Both the position numbers and the translations under genes were made by a program. A DNA stretch of 64,000 bases from Pseudomonas sp. B20(2017) (GTDB lineage Bacteria; Pseudomonadota; Gammaproteobacteria; Pseudomonadales; Pseudomonadaceae). The DNA is taken from contig NZ_NEJP01000018.1 in the NCBI RefSeq assembly GCF_002113125.1, positions 1 to 64,000 of the forward strand, read 5' to 3'. Each line of letters opens with the position of its first letter. Within the stretch, counting starts at the first letter, position 1. Under the pieces are notes generated by a model. That model did no database searches. It worked only from the letters and a program-made list of their open reading frames with translations, and had not been told where the DNA came from. This document shows positions 52,483 through 60,987 of the stretch, piece after piece.

Positions 52483-53541
52483 TCAGGCGTTGCCGGCCAG
52501 CTTCATCCGCGCTGCCTGAGTGAAATCGAGCATGCGCTTGAGCGGGCGGATCGCCTGGGGAATCAGGGCCGGGTCGACGAAGATCTCGTTCGAGCCCTCC
52601 TTCAGGCACTTGAGCGTGCGCTCAAGGGTGTTCATGGCCATCCACGGGCAATGTGCGCAACTGCGGCACGCGGCGCCGTTACCGGCGGTTGGCGCCTCAA
52701 TGAAGACCTTGTCCGGGCACAGCTGCTGCATCTTGTAGAAGATGCCGCGATCGGTGGCGACGATCAGGGTCTTGTTCGGCAGCGATTGAGCAGCGGCAAT
52801 CAGCTGACTGGTGGAACCGACGGCGTCCGCCAGCTCGATCACCGACGTCGGCGACTCCGGATGCACCAGAATGGCCGCGTCCGGGTATAGCGCTTTCATG
52901 TCTTCCAGTTGCTTGGACTTGAACTCTTCGTGGACGATGCACGCACCGTCCCAGAGCAGCATGTCGGCACCGGTCTTGCGCTGGATGTAAGTGCCCAGAT
53001 GCTTGTCCGGGCCCCAGATGATGGTTTCGCCGTTATCCATCAGGCTTTCGACGATTTCCAGTGCACAACTTGAAGTCACCACCCAGTCAGCCCGGGCTTT
53101 GACGGCGGCCGAGGTGTTGGCATACACCACCACGGTGCGCTCCGGATGCTGATCGCAGAACGCCGAGAACTCGTCTACCGGACAACCCAGATCCAGCGAG
53201 CAGGTCGCTTCCAGGGTTGGCATCAGCACGCGTTTTTCCGGATTGAGAATCTTCGCGGTCTCACCCATGAATTTCACGCCGGCGACCACCACGGTCTTGG
53301 CCGGATGGGCGTTGCCGAAGCGGGCCATTTCCAGGGAGTCGGAAACACAACCGCCGGTTTCTTCGGCGAGGGCCTGAATGATCGGATCGCAATAAAAGTG
53401 GGCAACCAGCACCGCGTCCTGAGCCTTGAGCTCGGCGGCGATGGCGGAACGGTAATAAGCCTCTTCCTCGGCCGTCAGCGGCTTGGGCTGCTTGGCATCG
53501 AGGTGGGCTTGTACCAGAAGGCGTTCGGAAATCTGCGTCAT
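52483..53541 (-). CDS. nadA: Quinolinate synthase A
   Basis: A 352-residue [4Fe-4S] enzyme that condenses iminoaspartate with DHAP to quinolinate in NAD synthesis. Cysteines for the cluster are in VAHFYCDP-side and later blocks, including GNGAACRSCAHCPWMAMNTL near the C-terminus. HPESPTSVIELAD and MLLWDGACIVHEEF fit the family. The ATG at 53541 (MTQISERLL) is chosen because upstream in-frame sequence to 53649 is not conserved. Confidence 0.95.
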   Translation of the reverse strand: MTQISERLLVQAHLDAKQPKPLTAEEEAYYRSAIAAELKAQDAVLVAHFYCDPIIQALAEETGGCVSDSLEMARFGNAHPAKTVVVAGVKFMGETAKILNPEKRVLMPTLEATCSLDLGCPVDEFSAFCDQHPERTVVVYANTSAAVKARADWVVTSSCALEIVESLMDNGETIIWGPDKHLGTYIQRKTGADMLLWDGACIVHEEFKSKQLEDMKALYPDAAILVHPESPTSVIELADAVGSTSQLIAAAQSLPNKTLIVATDRGIFYKMQQLCPDKVFIEAPTAGNGAACRSCAHCPWMAMNTLERTLKCLKEGSNEIFVDPALIPQAIRPLKRMLDFTQAARMKLAGNA

Positions 53542-53750
53542 GTTCGCAAGACCTGCAGGCGCATTCGCGCGAAAGTCGAGTATACACCCGGCTCCGGACC
53601 GCTTGAGGGTACCGCCGGGAGAGTGAGTATTATCAGGCACGGACAGCATTGAAGCTGCGCAAGGCTACAGAATATCCCGTTGATACAAAAGATGATTCTG
53701 ACCTGCGTCACGGCAGGAAGATACGAAGGGAGGGATGCCCGAATCGCAGG

Positions 53751-53797
53751 CAAAAAAAAACCCGGAAATCCTCACTTTCGTGGGCCTTCCGGATTTT
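53751..53797 (-). terminator. Terminator after tRNA-Lys
   Basis: Read leftwards, AATCCGGAAGGCCCAC and the opposing GTGAGGATTTCCGG arm form an imperfect stem with a GAAA loop, then nine U residues. Confidence 0.75.
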
Positions 53798-53812
53798 CTA
53801 AACCGCCAAATA

Positions 53813-53888
53813 TGGTGGGTCGTGTGGGATTCGAACCTACGACCAATTGGTTAAAAGCCAACTGCTCTACCAACTGAGCTAACGACCC
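53813..53888 (-). tRNA. tRNA-Lys (UUU)
   Basis: A 76-base cloverleaf including encoded CCA. The acceptor stem is GGGTCGT/ACGACCC and the D arm GCTC/GAGC. The anticodon loop CTTTTAA has UUU, and the T loop is TTCGAAT. Nine T residues end its terminator. The T stem (GTAGG/CCCAC) has an A-C mismatch in the middle. Confidence 0.96.
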
Positions 53889-53951
53889 GCTGTGTGGTGG
53901 CGCGTATAATACTGATTTTTAAGGACTATTCAACACCTAATTTGAAAATAA

Positions 53952-54644
53952 TCAAAAATAAGGTGTCGGGTCGCTGATTCCGGCCGCCGCAAAGCCTTCT
54001 GCACGCAGTCGGCAGCTGTCGCATTTGCCGCAAGCACGGCCATCATCGTCGGCCTGATAGCAGGAAACGGTCAGCCCGTAATCAACGCCAAGCTTCACGC
54101 CCGCCTGGACGATCTGCGCCTTGCTCAGGTTCTGCAGCGGTGCCTGGATGCGGAAACCATTGCCTTCGACGCCAGCCTTGGTTGCCAGGTTGGCCATGCG
54201 TTCGAACGACTCGATGAACTCGGGACGGCAATCCGGGTAGCCGGAATAGTCCACCGCGTTAACGCCGATAAAGATGTCGCGGGCGCCGAGCACTTCAGCC
54301 CAGCCGAGGGCCAGCGACAGGAAAACCGTGTTGCGCGCCGGCACGTAAGTCACCGGGATGCCTTCGCCCAGCTCTTCCGGGATATCGATGCTGGTGTCGG
54401 TCAGGGCCGAACCACCCATGCCGTTCAGGTTCAGGCCGATCACCTTGTGCTCGACAACGCCCAGGTCGCGGGCAACGCGAGCAGCGGCATGCAGTTCGGC
54501 GTGGGAACGCTGACCGTAATCGAAACTCATGGTGTAGCAGGCGTAACCTTCAGCGCGGGCCATCGCCACGACCGTAGCCGAGTCCAGACCACCCGACAGC
54601 AGGATTACCGCACGTTTCTGGCTAGTGTTCAGTTGTTCAGTCAT
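53952..54644 (-). CDS. queC: 7-cyano-7-deazaguanine synthase
   Basis: A 230-residue ATP-dependent enzyme of queuosine synthesis that turns carboxydeazaguanine into preQ0. The PP-loop is LLSGGLDSATV near residue 16. The zinc cysteines are in CYQADDDGRACGKCDSCRLR at the C-terminus. It lies one base after queE in the same direction. The ATG at 54644 (MTEQLNTSQ) is preferred; longer frames overlap queE. Confidence 0.96.
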   Translation of the reverse strand: MTEQLNTSQKRAVILLSGGLDSATVVAMARAEGYACYTMSFDYGQRSHAELHAAARVARDLGVVEHKVIGLNLNGMGGSALTDTSIDIPEELGEGIPVTYVPARNTVFLSLALGWAEVLGARDIFIGVNAVDYSGYPDCRPEFIESFERMANLATKAGVEGNGFRIQAPLQNLSKAQIVQAGVKLGVDYGLTVSCYQADDDGRACGKCDSCRLRAEGFAAAGISDPTPYF

Positions 54645-54645
54645 C

Positions 54646-55293
54646 TCAGCGCCCCGGCTCATCATTCCATAGATATTTATGCAGCTGCAGTTGCAGGCGC
54701 ACTGGCAGGTTATCCGCCACCACCCAGTCCGCCAGGTCCCGAGCATTCAGGTCGTGGTGACTTGGGGAAAACAGCACTTCACCTGCACGTCGCTCGAGAC
54801 CGTACTGGATCAGCTTCGATACCGCCCAGTCATAGTCCTCCCGCGAGCAGATGACAAACTTCACCTGATCGTTAGGCGTCAGCAGTTCGATGTTCTCGTA
54901 ACGGTTGCGATGGGCTTCTTTGGAGTCAGGCGTTTTCAGGTCGACCACCCGACTGACCCGGGGATCGACCGCCGAGATGTCGAGGGCGCCGCTGGTTTCC
55001 AGCGAGACTTCGTAGCCGGCATCGCACAACTGTTTGAGCAAAGGGATGGCATTGGGTTGTGCCAGCGGCTCACCGCCAGTGACGCAGACGTAGCGCGGGC
55101 GAAAGCCGGCCACTTGCTCGAGGATGTCTTCGAGGGTGCGGATCGTGCCACCGCTGAACGCGTAGGCGCTGTCGCAGTATTGGCAACGCAATGGGCAACC
55201 GGTCAGGCGCACAAAAACAGTGGGCAGCCCGGCAGTCCGCGTTTCCCCCTGCAACGAGTAGAAAACTTCGGTGATTCTCAATGTGTCTTGCAT
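54646..55293 (-). CDS. queE: 7-carboxy-7-deazaguanine synthase
   Basis: A 215-residue radical-SAM enzyme that rearranges carboxytetrahydropterin. The cluster motif is CPLRCQYC, preceded by EVFYSLQGETRTAGLPTVFVRL; the glycine-rich CVTGGEPLAQP binds SAM. The ATG at 55293 (MQDTLRITEV) is the family start; an in-frame GTG three codons upstream is possible. It comes before queC and after the tol-pal terminator. Confidence 0.95.
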   Translation of the reverse strand: MQDTLRITEVFYSLQGETRTAGLPTVFVRLTGCPLRCQYCDSAYAFSGGTIRTLEDILEQVAGFRPRYVCVTGGEPLAQPNAIPLLKQLCDAGYEVSLETSGALDISAVDPRVSRVVDLKTPDSKEAHRNRYENIELLTPNDQVKFVICSREDYDWAVSKLIQYGLERRAGEVLFSPSHHDLNARDLADWVVADNLPVRLQLQLHKYLWNDEPGR

Positions 55294-55408
55294 AATCGCC
55301 ACGGGCGTAACAGCTAAACAGGCTGTCCGCCTCCGTCAGGCACTTCAGGCAACCCCGCCAACGCGTAGATCACCAGAAGCGTGTTTCATAAAAGGGCGTG
55401 AATTCTAA

Positions 55409-55440
55409 CGAAAAAACCCGCGACAAGCGCGGGTTTCTTC
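55409..55440 (-). terminator. Terminator of the tol-pal operon
   Basis: Read leftwards, AAACCCGCG-CTTGT-CGCGGGTTT is followed by a U run, just after cpoB. Confidence 0.9.
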
Positions 55441-55458
55441 CAAACGGGTCAAACGCTG

Positions 55459-56298
55459 TTACATGCGTTGCAGATCGCGCTGGGCCAACTGAGCGGCGGA
55501 CGTGCCCGGATACTGGGCCACCACCTGCTGCAGAATGCCTTTGACCTTGTCGGTGTGACCGAGGCGGCGCTCTACATCAGCCAGCTTGTACAGCGAATCC
55601 GGCACTTTGGCGTGCTTGGGATACAGCTGCGACACCTTGGCGAAAGCCTGACCTGCACCTTGCAGATCGCCTTTGGCCAGGTTCACTTCACCCAGCCAGT
55701 ACTGGGCGTTGCCCGCGTATTGGCTGTTCGGGTACTTACGCAGGAAAGCGGCAAACGCCTGGCTGGCCTTGTCGAAATCCTTGGCCTTGATCAGGTCGAA
55801 GGCTGCATCGTAATACAGCTTTTCCTTGGCCGGATCAGCCGGTTCGCCACCCGCAGCAGGTGCCTGGGTGGCCGCAGCGGCACCGGCTCCAGCGGCGGCA
55901 CCGGCAGCAGCGCTTGCATCGCCACCGGCAGAAGAATTCTCGGGAGTCGCGGCAGGTGCAACGCCGGATCCTATGCGCCGATCAAGATCCTGGTATCGCT
56001 CCAGGGACTCTTGCTTCATGCGCGAAACTTGATTCTGCAGTTCTTCGATCACACCTTGCTGGCGCGACAGTTGATCCTGCATCTGTTGCAGTTGGTTGAA
56101 CAGCATGCCTTGTGCCGAGGCAGGGGCCGAAGCCGCTCCCCCGGCATAGGCGCCGTTCGTACCGTAACCTGCAGGCGGATAACTGCTCCCGCTATTGTTA
56201 TAACCGGAGTTGTCATCGACCACAGGAACCGCAGCCCACGCCGCAAGCGGCGCGAGGCTGAGAGCCAGAACAGTTACAGCACGACGGCACGTTCGCAT
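55459..56298 (-). CDS. cpoB: Cell division coordinator CpoB (YbgF)
   Basis: A 279-residue periplasmic protein that links peptidoglycan synthesis by PBP1B to Tol-driven outer-membrane constriction. A signal peptide ends near residue 23 (LAAWA/AVPVV). The coiled-coil trimer segment lies near 65-105 (LFNQLQQMQDQLSRQQGVIEELQNQ). An Ala/Gly-rich linker follows, then TPR repeats at about 160-279 (YYDAAFDLIKAKDFDKASQAF). It follows pal by 6 bases as the last gene of the operon. Confidence 0.94.
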   Translation of the reverse strand: MRTCRRAVTVLALSLAPLAAWAAVPVVDDNSGYNNSGSSYPPAGYGTNGAYAGGAASAPASAQGMLFNQLQQMQDQLSRQQGVIEELQNQVSRMKQESLERYQDLDRRIGSGVAPAATPENSSAGGDASAAAGAAAGAGAAAATQAPAAGGEPADPAKEKLYYDAAFDLIKAKDFDKASQAFAAFLRKYPNSQYAGNAQYWLGEVNLAKGDLQGAGQAFAKVSQLYPKHAKVPDSLYKLADVERRLGHTDKVKGILQQVVAQYPGTSAAQLAQRDLQRM

Positions 56299-56304
56299 AT
56301 CGAA

Positions 56305-56802
56305 TTACTTACGCAGTTCGACGCGACGGTTTTGAGCCCAGGACTGCTCGTCGTTGCCGGTAGCAACTGGACGCTCTTCGCCGTAGGAAACCAGTTCCAG
56401 CTGAGCTGGGGAAACACCTTGCAGTACCAGGTAGCGCTGAACGGCTTTCGCACGACGCTCGCCCAGTGCCATGTTGTACTCACGAGTACCACGTTCGTCG
56501 GTGTTGCCTTCCAGAACAACGCGAGCGCCGTTTGCTTTCAGGTCTTTGGCGTGAACGTCCAGAGCGCGCATGGCTTCTGGCTTCAGGTCCGAGCTGTCGT
56601 ATTCGAAGTAGAAGGTGGTGATTGCGCGCAGAGCAGCTTCTTCGCTCAGGGAACCGTCAACTGCACCAGTGTTTGCGCCGTAACCAGCGTTTGGATCAAC
56701 AGCGCCTTCACCGGCGTTGTCGCCGCCTTTGGACGAGCAACCTACAGCTACAGCCATGGCCAGAGCCAGCGCAGCAAATTTACCAAACTTCAGCATTTCC
56801 AT
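56305..56802 (-). CDS. pal: Peptidoglycan-associated lipoprotein Pal
   Basis: A 165-residue outer-membrane lipoprotein. The lipobox is VAVGC with C22 as the lipid-bearing residue. The OmpA-like C-terminal domain (about 60-165) includes the peptidoglycan-binding GNTDERGTREYNMALGERRAKAV. It anchors the outer membrane to the wall and binds TolB. The ATG at 56802 has TAGGAGTTTCACG before it. Confidence 0.97.
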   Translation of the reverse strand: MEMLKFGKFAALALAMAVAVGCSSKGGDNAGEGAVDPNAGYGANTGAVDGSLSEEAALRAITTFYFEYDSSDLKPEAMRALDVHAKDLKANGARVVLEGNTDERGTREYNMALGERRAKAVQRYLVLQGVSPAQLELVSYGEERPVATGNDEQSWAQNRRVELRK

Positions 56803-56854
56803 CGTGAAACTCCTAATGAACCCCAGTGTGTTAAGTAAAACGTAAAGCGCCGCG

Positions 56855-58156
56855 TCAGTTCAGGTAAGGGGACCAGGACGGTTCTCTGACTTCGCCTTGT
56901 GCGGTAGGAAGCGGGAGCCTCACGCGTCCATTAATGGACACGAGCATCAAGACTCCCCGGCCCTGCTGGCGGGTGGCGTAGATTACCATGGTGCCGTTGG
57001 GCGCAACAGTAGGCGACTCGTCCAGAGTGCTATCAGTGAGGATTTTTACACTTCCGCGCTGCAAATCCTGGGCCGCCACTTTGAAATTGGTGAAACCGTC
57101 CTGACGATGGATCATCACCAGGGTCTTTTCATCCGCCGAAAGCTTGGGGTTGGCGTTGTAGTTGCCCACGAACGTCACACGCTCGGCACCGCCGCCACCG
57201 GCACTGGTCTTGTAGATCTGCGGCTTGCCGCCACGGTCGGAGGTGAAGTAGATGGTCGAACCATCCTTGCCCCAGTACGGTTCGGTGTTGATGCCAGGAC
57301 CTGCGGTCACGCGGGTGATCTGACGCGAACCGAGGTTCATCACGTAGATGTCCGGGTTACCGTCCTTCGACAGCACGAACGCCAGGCGATTGCCGTCCGG
57401 CGACCAGGCTGGCGCGCCGTTCAGGCCTTCGAAGTTGGTGATCTGCTCGCGGCGACCGGTGTCGATATTCTGCATGAAGATGCGCGGACGCTTCTGTTCG
57501 AACGACACGTAGGCGATACGCTTGCCGTCCGGTGCAAAACGCGGCGACAGGATTGGCTCGCGCGATTGCAGCAGGGTCACGGCGCGGGCGCCGTCATAGT
57601 CCGAACGCTGCAGGGTGTAACGGGTGTTCTTCTCCGAGAAGCGCTCGGCTGTGACGTACAGCAGGCGAGTCGAGAATGCACCTTTAATGCCGGTCAGCTT
57701 TTCGAACGACTGATCGGAGATGTAGTGCGCCATGTCACGCAGCTGCTCAGTGGTACCGGACACACTGCCGTCAGCCACTTTCTGCTCGGTGGCGACGTTG
57801 AACAGAGCCCACTGCACCTGCAGACGGCCACCGGCCGGCACGATGCTGCCGACCATCATGTATTGCGCGCCCACCGCCTTCCAGTCACGGAAAATGATTT
57901 CGCTCGGCTGGCTTGGCTGGCTGATCATGTTTTGCTTTGGAATCGGCGAGTAATAGCCCGAGTTGCGCAAATCGTTACCAATGATTTCGGCCATGTCATC
58001 CGGCAGGACGGCACCGCCCTGGAAACCGAACGGTACGACTGCGATCGGAGTTGCCCGATCGCTGCCGCTGGTGACCAGAATGTTCTTTTCATCCGCCATC
58101 GCGATCCCTGCCATGCAGCAGATCACGACCAGCATTCCTCGAAGAAGGTTTCTCAC
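56855..58156 (-). CDS. tolB: Tol-Pal system protein TolB
   Basis: A 433-residue periplasmic protein. The signal peptide (about 1-21) ends at AGIAMA. A TolB N-terminal domain is at about 22-165, followed by a six-bladed beta-propeller with repeated PDGKRIAY and SPDGNRLAF blades. It binds Pal and takes part in Tol-Pal energy use. It starts with GTG in a GTGA overlap with the tolA stop. Confidence 0.97.
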   Translation of the reverse strand: MRNLLRGMLVVICCMAGIAMADEKNILVTSGSDRATPIAVVPFGFQGGAVLPDDMAEIIGNDLRNSGYYSPIPKQNMISQPSQPSEIIFRDWKAVGAQYMMVGSIVPAGGRLQVQWALFNVATEQKVADGSVSGTTEQLRDMAHYISDQSFEKLTGIKGAFSTRLLYVTAERFSEKNTRYTLQRSDYDGARAVTLLQSREPILSPRFAPDGKRIAYVSFEQKRPRIFMQNIDTGRREQITNFEGLNGAPAWSPDGNRLAFVLSKDGNPDIYVMNLGSRQITRVTAGPGINTEPYWGKDGSTIYFTSDRGGKPQIYKTSAGGGGAERVTFVGNYNANPKLSADEKTLVMIHRQDGFTNFKVAAQDLQRGSVKILTDSTLDESPTVAPNGTMVIYATRQQGRGVLMLVSINGRVRLPLPTAQGEVREPSWSPYLN

Positions 58157-59232
58157 AAGGCTAGATCCTCAGGTGTGAATGTCATCTTGAATGAACGATA
58201 CGGAGCGAAATCGCTCGGCTTCATTCCCTGCATTTCCGTCAAACGTCCAATATTCTTGACCGCTGCCACTGCCGACGCATCGAACGGACCGTCGCCACTG
58301 GATTTGGCCACGCTGACCGAAGTCACCGTACCGTCCGGCAACATGCCGATCTGCAGCACAACCGTCATGCCTTTGCGTGCCGAAGGTGGACGTGCCCAGC
58401 CTTCCGCTGCCCGCGCACGAATCAGGTCATCGAAACTGCCCGCGACTTCATCGCCCTGCTCATCGGCCAAGGCCTGCTGGCGCTGCGGCGTGTCGGAAAG
58501 CAAATCTGCCAGGGCCTGAGCCTTTTTGTCTTCGGCGGATTTACGTGCCGCTTCCTGCGCTTTCTTCTTCGCAGCATCGGCAGCAGCTTTCTTCTTCGCG
58601 TCTTCGGCGACTTTCTTCTTCGCCTCTTCAGCTTCAGCTTTCTTCTTGGCGTCTTCGGCGGCTTTCTTCTTCGCGTCTTCGACGATCTTCTTCTTGGCTT
58701 CTTCAGCGGCCGCTTTCTTGGCCTCTTCTTCAGCAGCCTTCTTGGCTTCTTCTTCGGCTTTCTTTTTGGCTATATCAGCCAATTGTTTCTCTTCTGCCTT
58801 CTTGGCTTCGGCGGCTTTCTTCGCGTCGTCGGCTTTCTTGGCTTCATCAGCCTTCTTCGCCTCGTCCGCTTTCTTCGCCTCATCGGCCTTCTTGGCTTCC
58901 TCGGCCTTTTGAGCCGCTTCTTCTTTCTTTTGTTCCGCAGCCTTCACCGCTTCCTGCTCGACCTTTTTCTGCTCCATCTGCTCGACTTCGGTCTGGCGCG
59001 CGGCGGATTTCTTCGCCTCACCCGCAATCTTCTGATTGGTCTGGGTGGTTGCCTGACTTTTCGATTTCAGCTGGTACAGGGTCGCCTGGACAATCGGCTT
59101 GGCCGGCGGCAGCTCCGGGGTCAGGGCGAAACTGACGAACAGCATGCCGAACACCAGCACGTGCAAGCCAATCGCCCAGACACTAGGCCAGAAGTAGCTT
59201 TCCGAGGCGGACGGCTCTCGCTGTTGCTGCAT
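58153..59232 (-). CDS. tolA: Cell envelope integrity protein TolA
   Basis: A 359-residue protein anchored by one N-terminal span (about 16-37, VWAIGLHVLVFGMLFVSFAL). A long Ala/Lys/Glu helical domain II follows (about 60-245), with six-residue repeats of the AKKADE type. A globular domain III (about 260-359, RPPSARKGMTVVLQIGMLPDGTV) meets Pal/TolB in the periplasm. The repeats are encoded by near-identical 18-base units (58805-58904). It overlaps tolR by one base and tolB by four. Confidence 0.95.
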   Translation of the reverse strand: MQQQREPSASESYFWPSVWAIGLHVLVFGMLFVSFALTPELPPAKPIVQATLYQLKSKSQATTQTNQKIAGEAKKSAARQTEVEQMEQKKVEQEAVKAAEQKKEEAAQKAEEAKKADEAKKADEAKKADEAKKADDAKKAAEAKKAEEKQLADIAKKKAEEEAKKAAEEEAKKAAAEEAKKKIVEDAKKKAAEDAKKKAEAEEAKKKVAEDAKKKAAADAAKKKAQEAARKSAEDKKAQALADLLSDTPQRQQALADEQGDEVAGSFDDLIRARAAEGWARPPSARKGMTVVLQIGMLPDGTVTSVSVAKSSGDGPFDASAVAAVKNIGRLTEMQGMKPSDFAPYRSFKMTFTPEDLAL

Positions 59233-59693
59233 CAGGGCGCCTCGGTGATCAAGCCAACGTTACCGACCCCGGCTTTCTGCAACCCGCCCATGGCGCCCAT
59301 GACGGAGCCATAATCGACGGACTTGTCGCCACGGATGAAGACCTGGGTACGCTTGCCGCCCTCAGTGCCGGCGCGAATGATCTTGGTCACCGCGTCGGTC
59401 ATCTGTGGCAGGGTCATGGCCCGGTCCTGCTGCTTCTCGGTGTCGACTTCGCTGCCAAGGTTCCAGTAGTAGGTCTTGTCCGACTTGATCGAAATGGTCA
59501 GCACCTGGGTGTTGTTGTCCTGCGGCAAGGCTTCGCTGGAAACCTTGGGCAGATCCACTTTCACGCCCTGATTGAGCATCGGCGCAGTCACCATGAAGAT
59601 GACCAGCAGCACCAGCATCACGTCGATGTAAGGCACTACGTTCATCTCGGCGACCGGCTTGCGCTTGTGTCGGGCTCGAGTGATTAAAGCCAT
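59232..59693 (-). CDS. tolR: Biopolymer transport protein TolR
   Basis: A 153-residue ExbD/TolR protein. One span at about 19-42 (VVPYIDVMLVLLVIFMVTAP) holds the conserved Asp that takes part in proton use, followed by a periplasmic domain. It works with TolQ as the motor that energises TolA. Its stop overlaps the tolA start by one base. Confidence 0.96.
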   Translation of the reverse strand: MALITRARHKRKPVAEMNVVPYIDVMLVLLVIFMVTAPMLNQGVKVDLPKVSSEALPQDNNTQVLTISIKSDKTYYWNLGSEVDTEKQQDRAMTLPQMTDAVTKIIRAGTEGGKRTQVFIRGDKSVDYGSVMGAMGGLQKAGVGNVGLITEAP

Positions 59694-59707
59694 CGGGAAA
59701 TACCTGC

Positions 59708-60403
59708 TTATTCTTCGCTGGTGTGCACTTTGCGGTGCAGGATCGCCTGGAATTCATCGGCGAAGGTGTAGTAGCGGCTCAGCAAAGTTTCGCTGCGGGC
59801 AGAGAAACGGTTGTAAGCGATAACGGCCGGGATCGCAGCGAACAGACCGATCGCGGTGGCAATCAGGGCTTCGGCGATGCCGGGTGCCACGGTAGCCAGG
59901 GTTGCCTGTTGTGCGCTGGCCAGACCACGGAAGGAGTTCATGATCCCCCAGACCGTACCGAACAGACCGATGTAAGGGCTGACGGAACCAACAGTGGCGA
60001 GGAACGGCAAGCTCTGTTCGAGCTTCTCTTCTTCACGGGAGATGGCGACGCGCATGGCACGGGCCACGCCTTCCATCACCGCTTCAGGATCGACGCCTGG
60101 CTGCTGACGCAGACGGGAGAACTCCTTGAAGCCGGCACGGAAGATCTGCTCGACGCCCGAATCCGGGTCCGGGTTGCTGCCGGCCTGACGGTAGAGTTTG
60201 GACAGGTCGATACCCGACCAGAAGCGCTCCTCGAAGCTCTCCAGGGCACGTCGACCGGCGCGCAGCAGGTTGCTGCGCTGAAAGATCATGATCCATGAGG
60301 TCACCGATGCGGCCACCAGGGTCAACATTACCAACTGCACCACGATGCTGGCATTGCTGACCAGGCTCCACATGGAGGAATGGTCGACGACGTTAGCTTC
60401 CAC
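59708..60403 (-). CDS. tolQ: Proton channel protein TolQ
   Basis: A 231-residue MotA/ExbB/TolQ family protein with three spans at about 15-37, 135-160 and 170-195. YIGLFGTVWGIMNSF and the IAEALIATAIGLFAAIPAVIAYN stretch carry the channel residues. It starts with GTG at 60403 after AGGAGATAAAGC and overlaps ybgC by 11 bases. Confidence 0.96.
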   Translation of the reverse strand: MEANVVDHSSMWSLVSNASIVVQLVMLTLVAASVTSWIMIFQRSNLLRAGRRALESFEERFWSGIDLSKLYRQAGSNPDPDSGVEQIFRAGFKEFSRLRQQPGVDPEAVMEGVARAMRVAISREEEKLEQSLPFLATVGSVSPYIGLFGTVWGIMNSFRGLASAQQATLATVAPGIAEALIATAIGLFAAIPAVIAYNRFSARSETLLSRYYTFADEFQAILHRKVHTSEE

Positions 60404-60860
60404 GCTTTATCTCCTGCTTTGAGTGTGTACCCGTGCCGACCGCGTCGGCAAAGGCCGCACGCAGGTCTTCGGGAAGGGCCCGGGGTTTCAAACTGTTAGT
60501 GCGCACACAGGCCACCAGAAACTGCCCTTCGCAGAGCAGCACATTATCCGTCGCCCGCCTGACCTGCTGTCGAAAGCGCAGGCTGGCACGGTTCAATTCG
60601 ATTACATCAGCGCTTACCAGAAGCTCGTCGTCCAGTCGCGCCGGCGCGTGATAACGCGCTTCGCTGGAATGCACGACGAACAACAGGTCCTCCCCTGCCA
60701 GCGCCGACTGGGCAAAGCCCAGCTCCCGGAGCCGCTCGGTTCGAGCCCGTTCCATAAACTTGAGGTAATTAACGTAATACACGATGCCGCCCGCATCGGT
60801 GTCCTCGTAATAAACGCGACAACGATGTGCGAACGGCTCAAGCCCGTTTTGCGCGCGCAT
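60393..60860 (-). CDS. ybgC: Tol-Pal-associated acyl-CoA thioesterase
   Basis: A 155-residue hot-dog-fold thioesterase. The 4-hydroxybenzoyl-CoA-thioesterase type signature YYEDTDAGGIVYYVNYLKFMERART has the catalytic Asp. E. coli YbgC acts on acyl-CoA or acyl-ACP and may link lipid supply to the envelope. It heads the tol-pal gene row. Confidence 0.94.
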   Translation of the reverse strand: MRAQNGLEPFAHRCRVYYEDTDAGGIVYYVNYLKFMERARTERLRELGFAQSALAGEDLLFVVHSSEARYHAPARLDDELLVSADVIELNRASLRFRQQVRRATDNVLLCEGQFLVACVRTNSLKPRALPEDLRAAFADAVGTGTHSKQEIKRGS

Positions 60861-60987
60861 ACTCTAGTGCTTACTCCTCGGGTTGCCAATCCGGCCAGGC
60901 AACTGTTTTTCGTTGTTCAAAGGCTTTACCGCAAAAGTACCGTCCTGAGACAGTACAAACGCTGAATAAATCGCCAATAAATGTGTA

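Noticed and set aside
58526..58912. Phe/Ser/Ala-rich open frame opposite tolA
   Set aside because: It is the reverse complement of the Ala/Lys/Glu repeats of TolA and looks like a membrane protein only for that reason.
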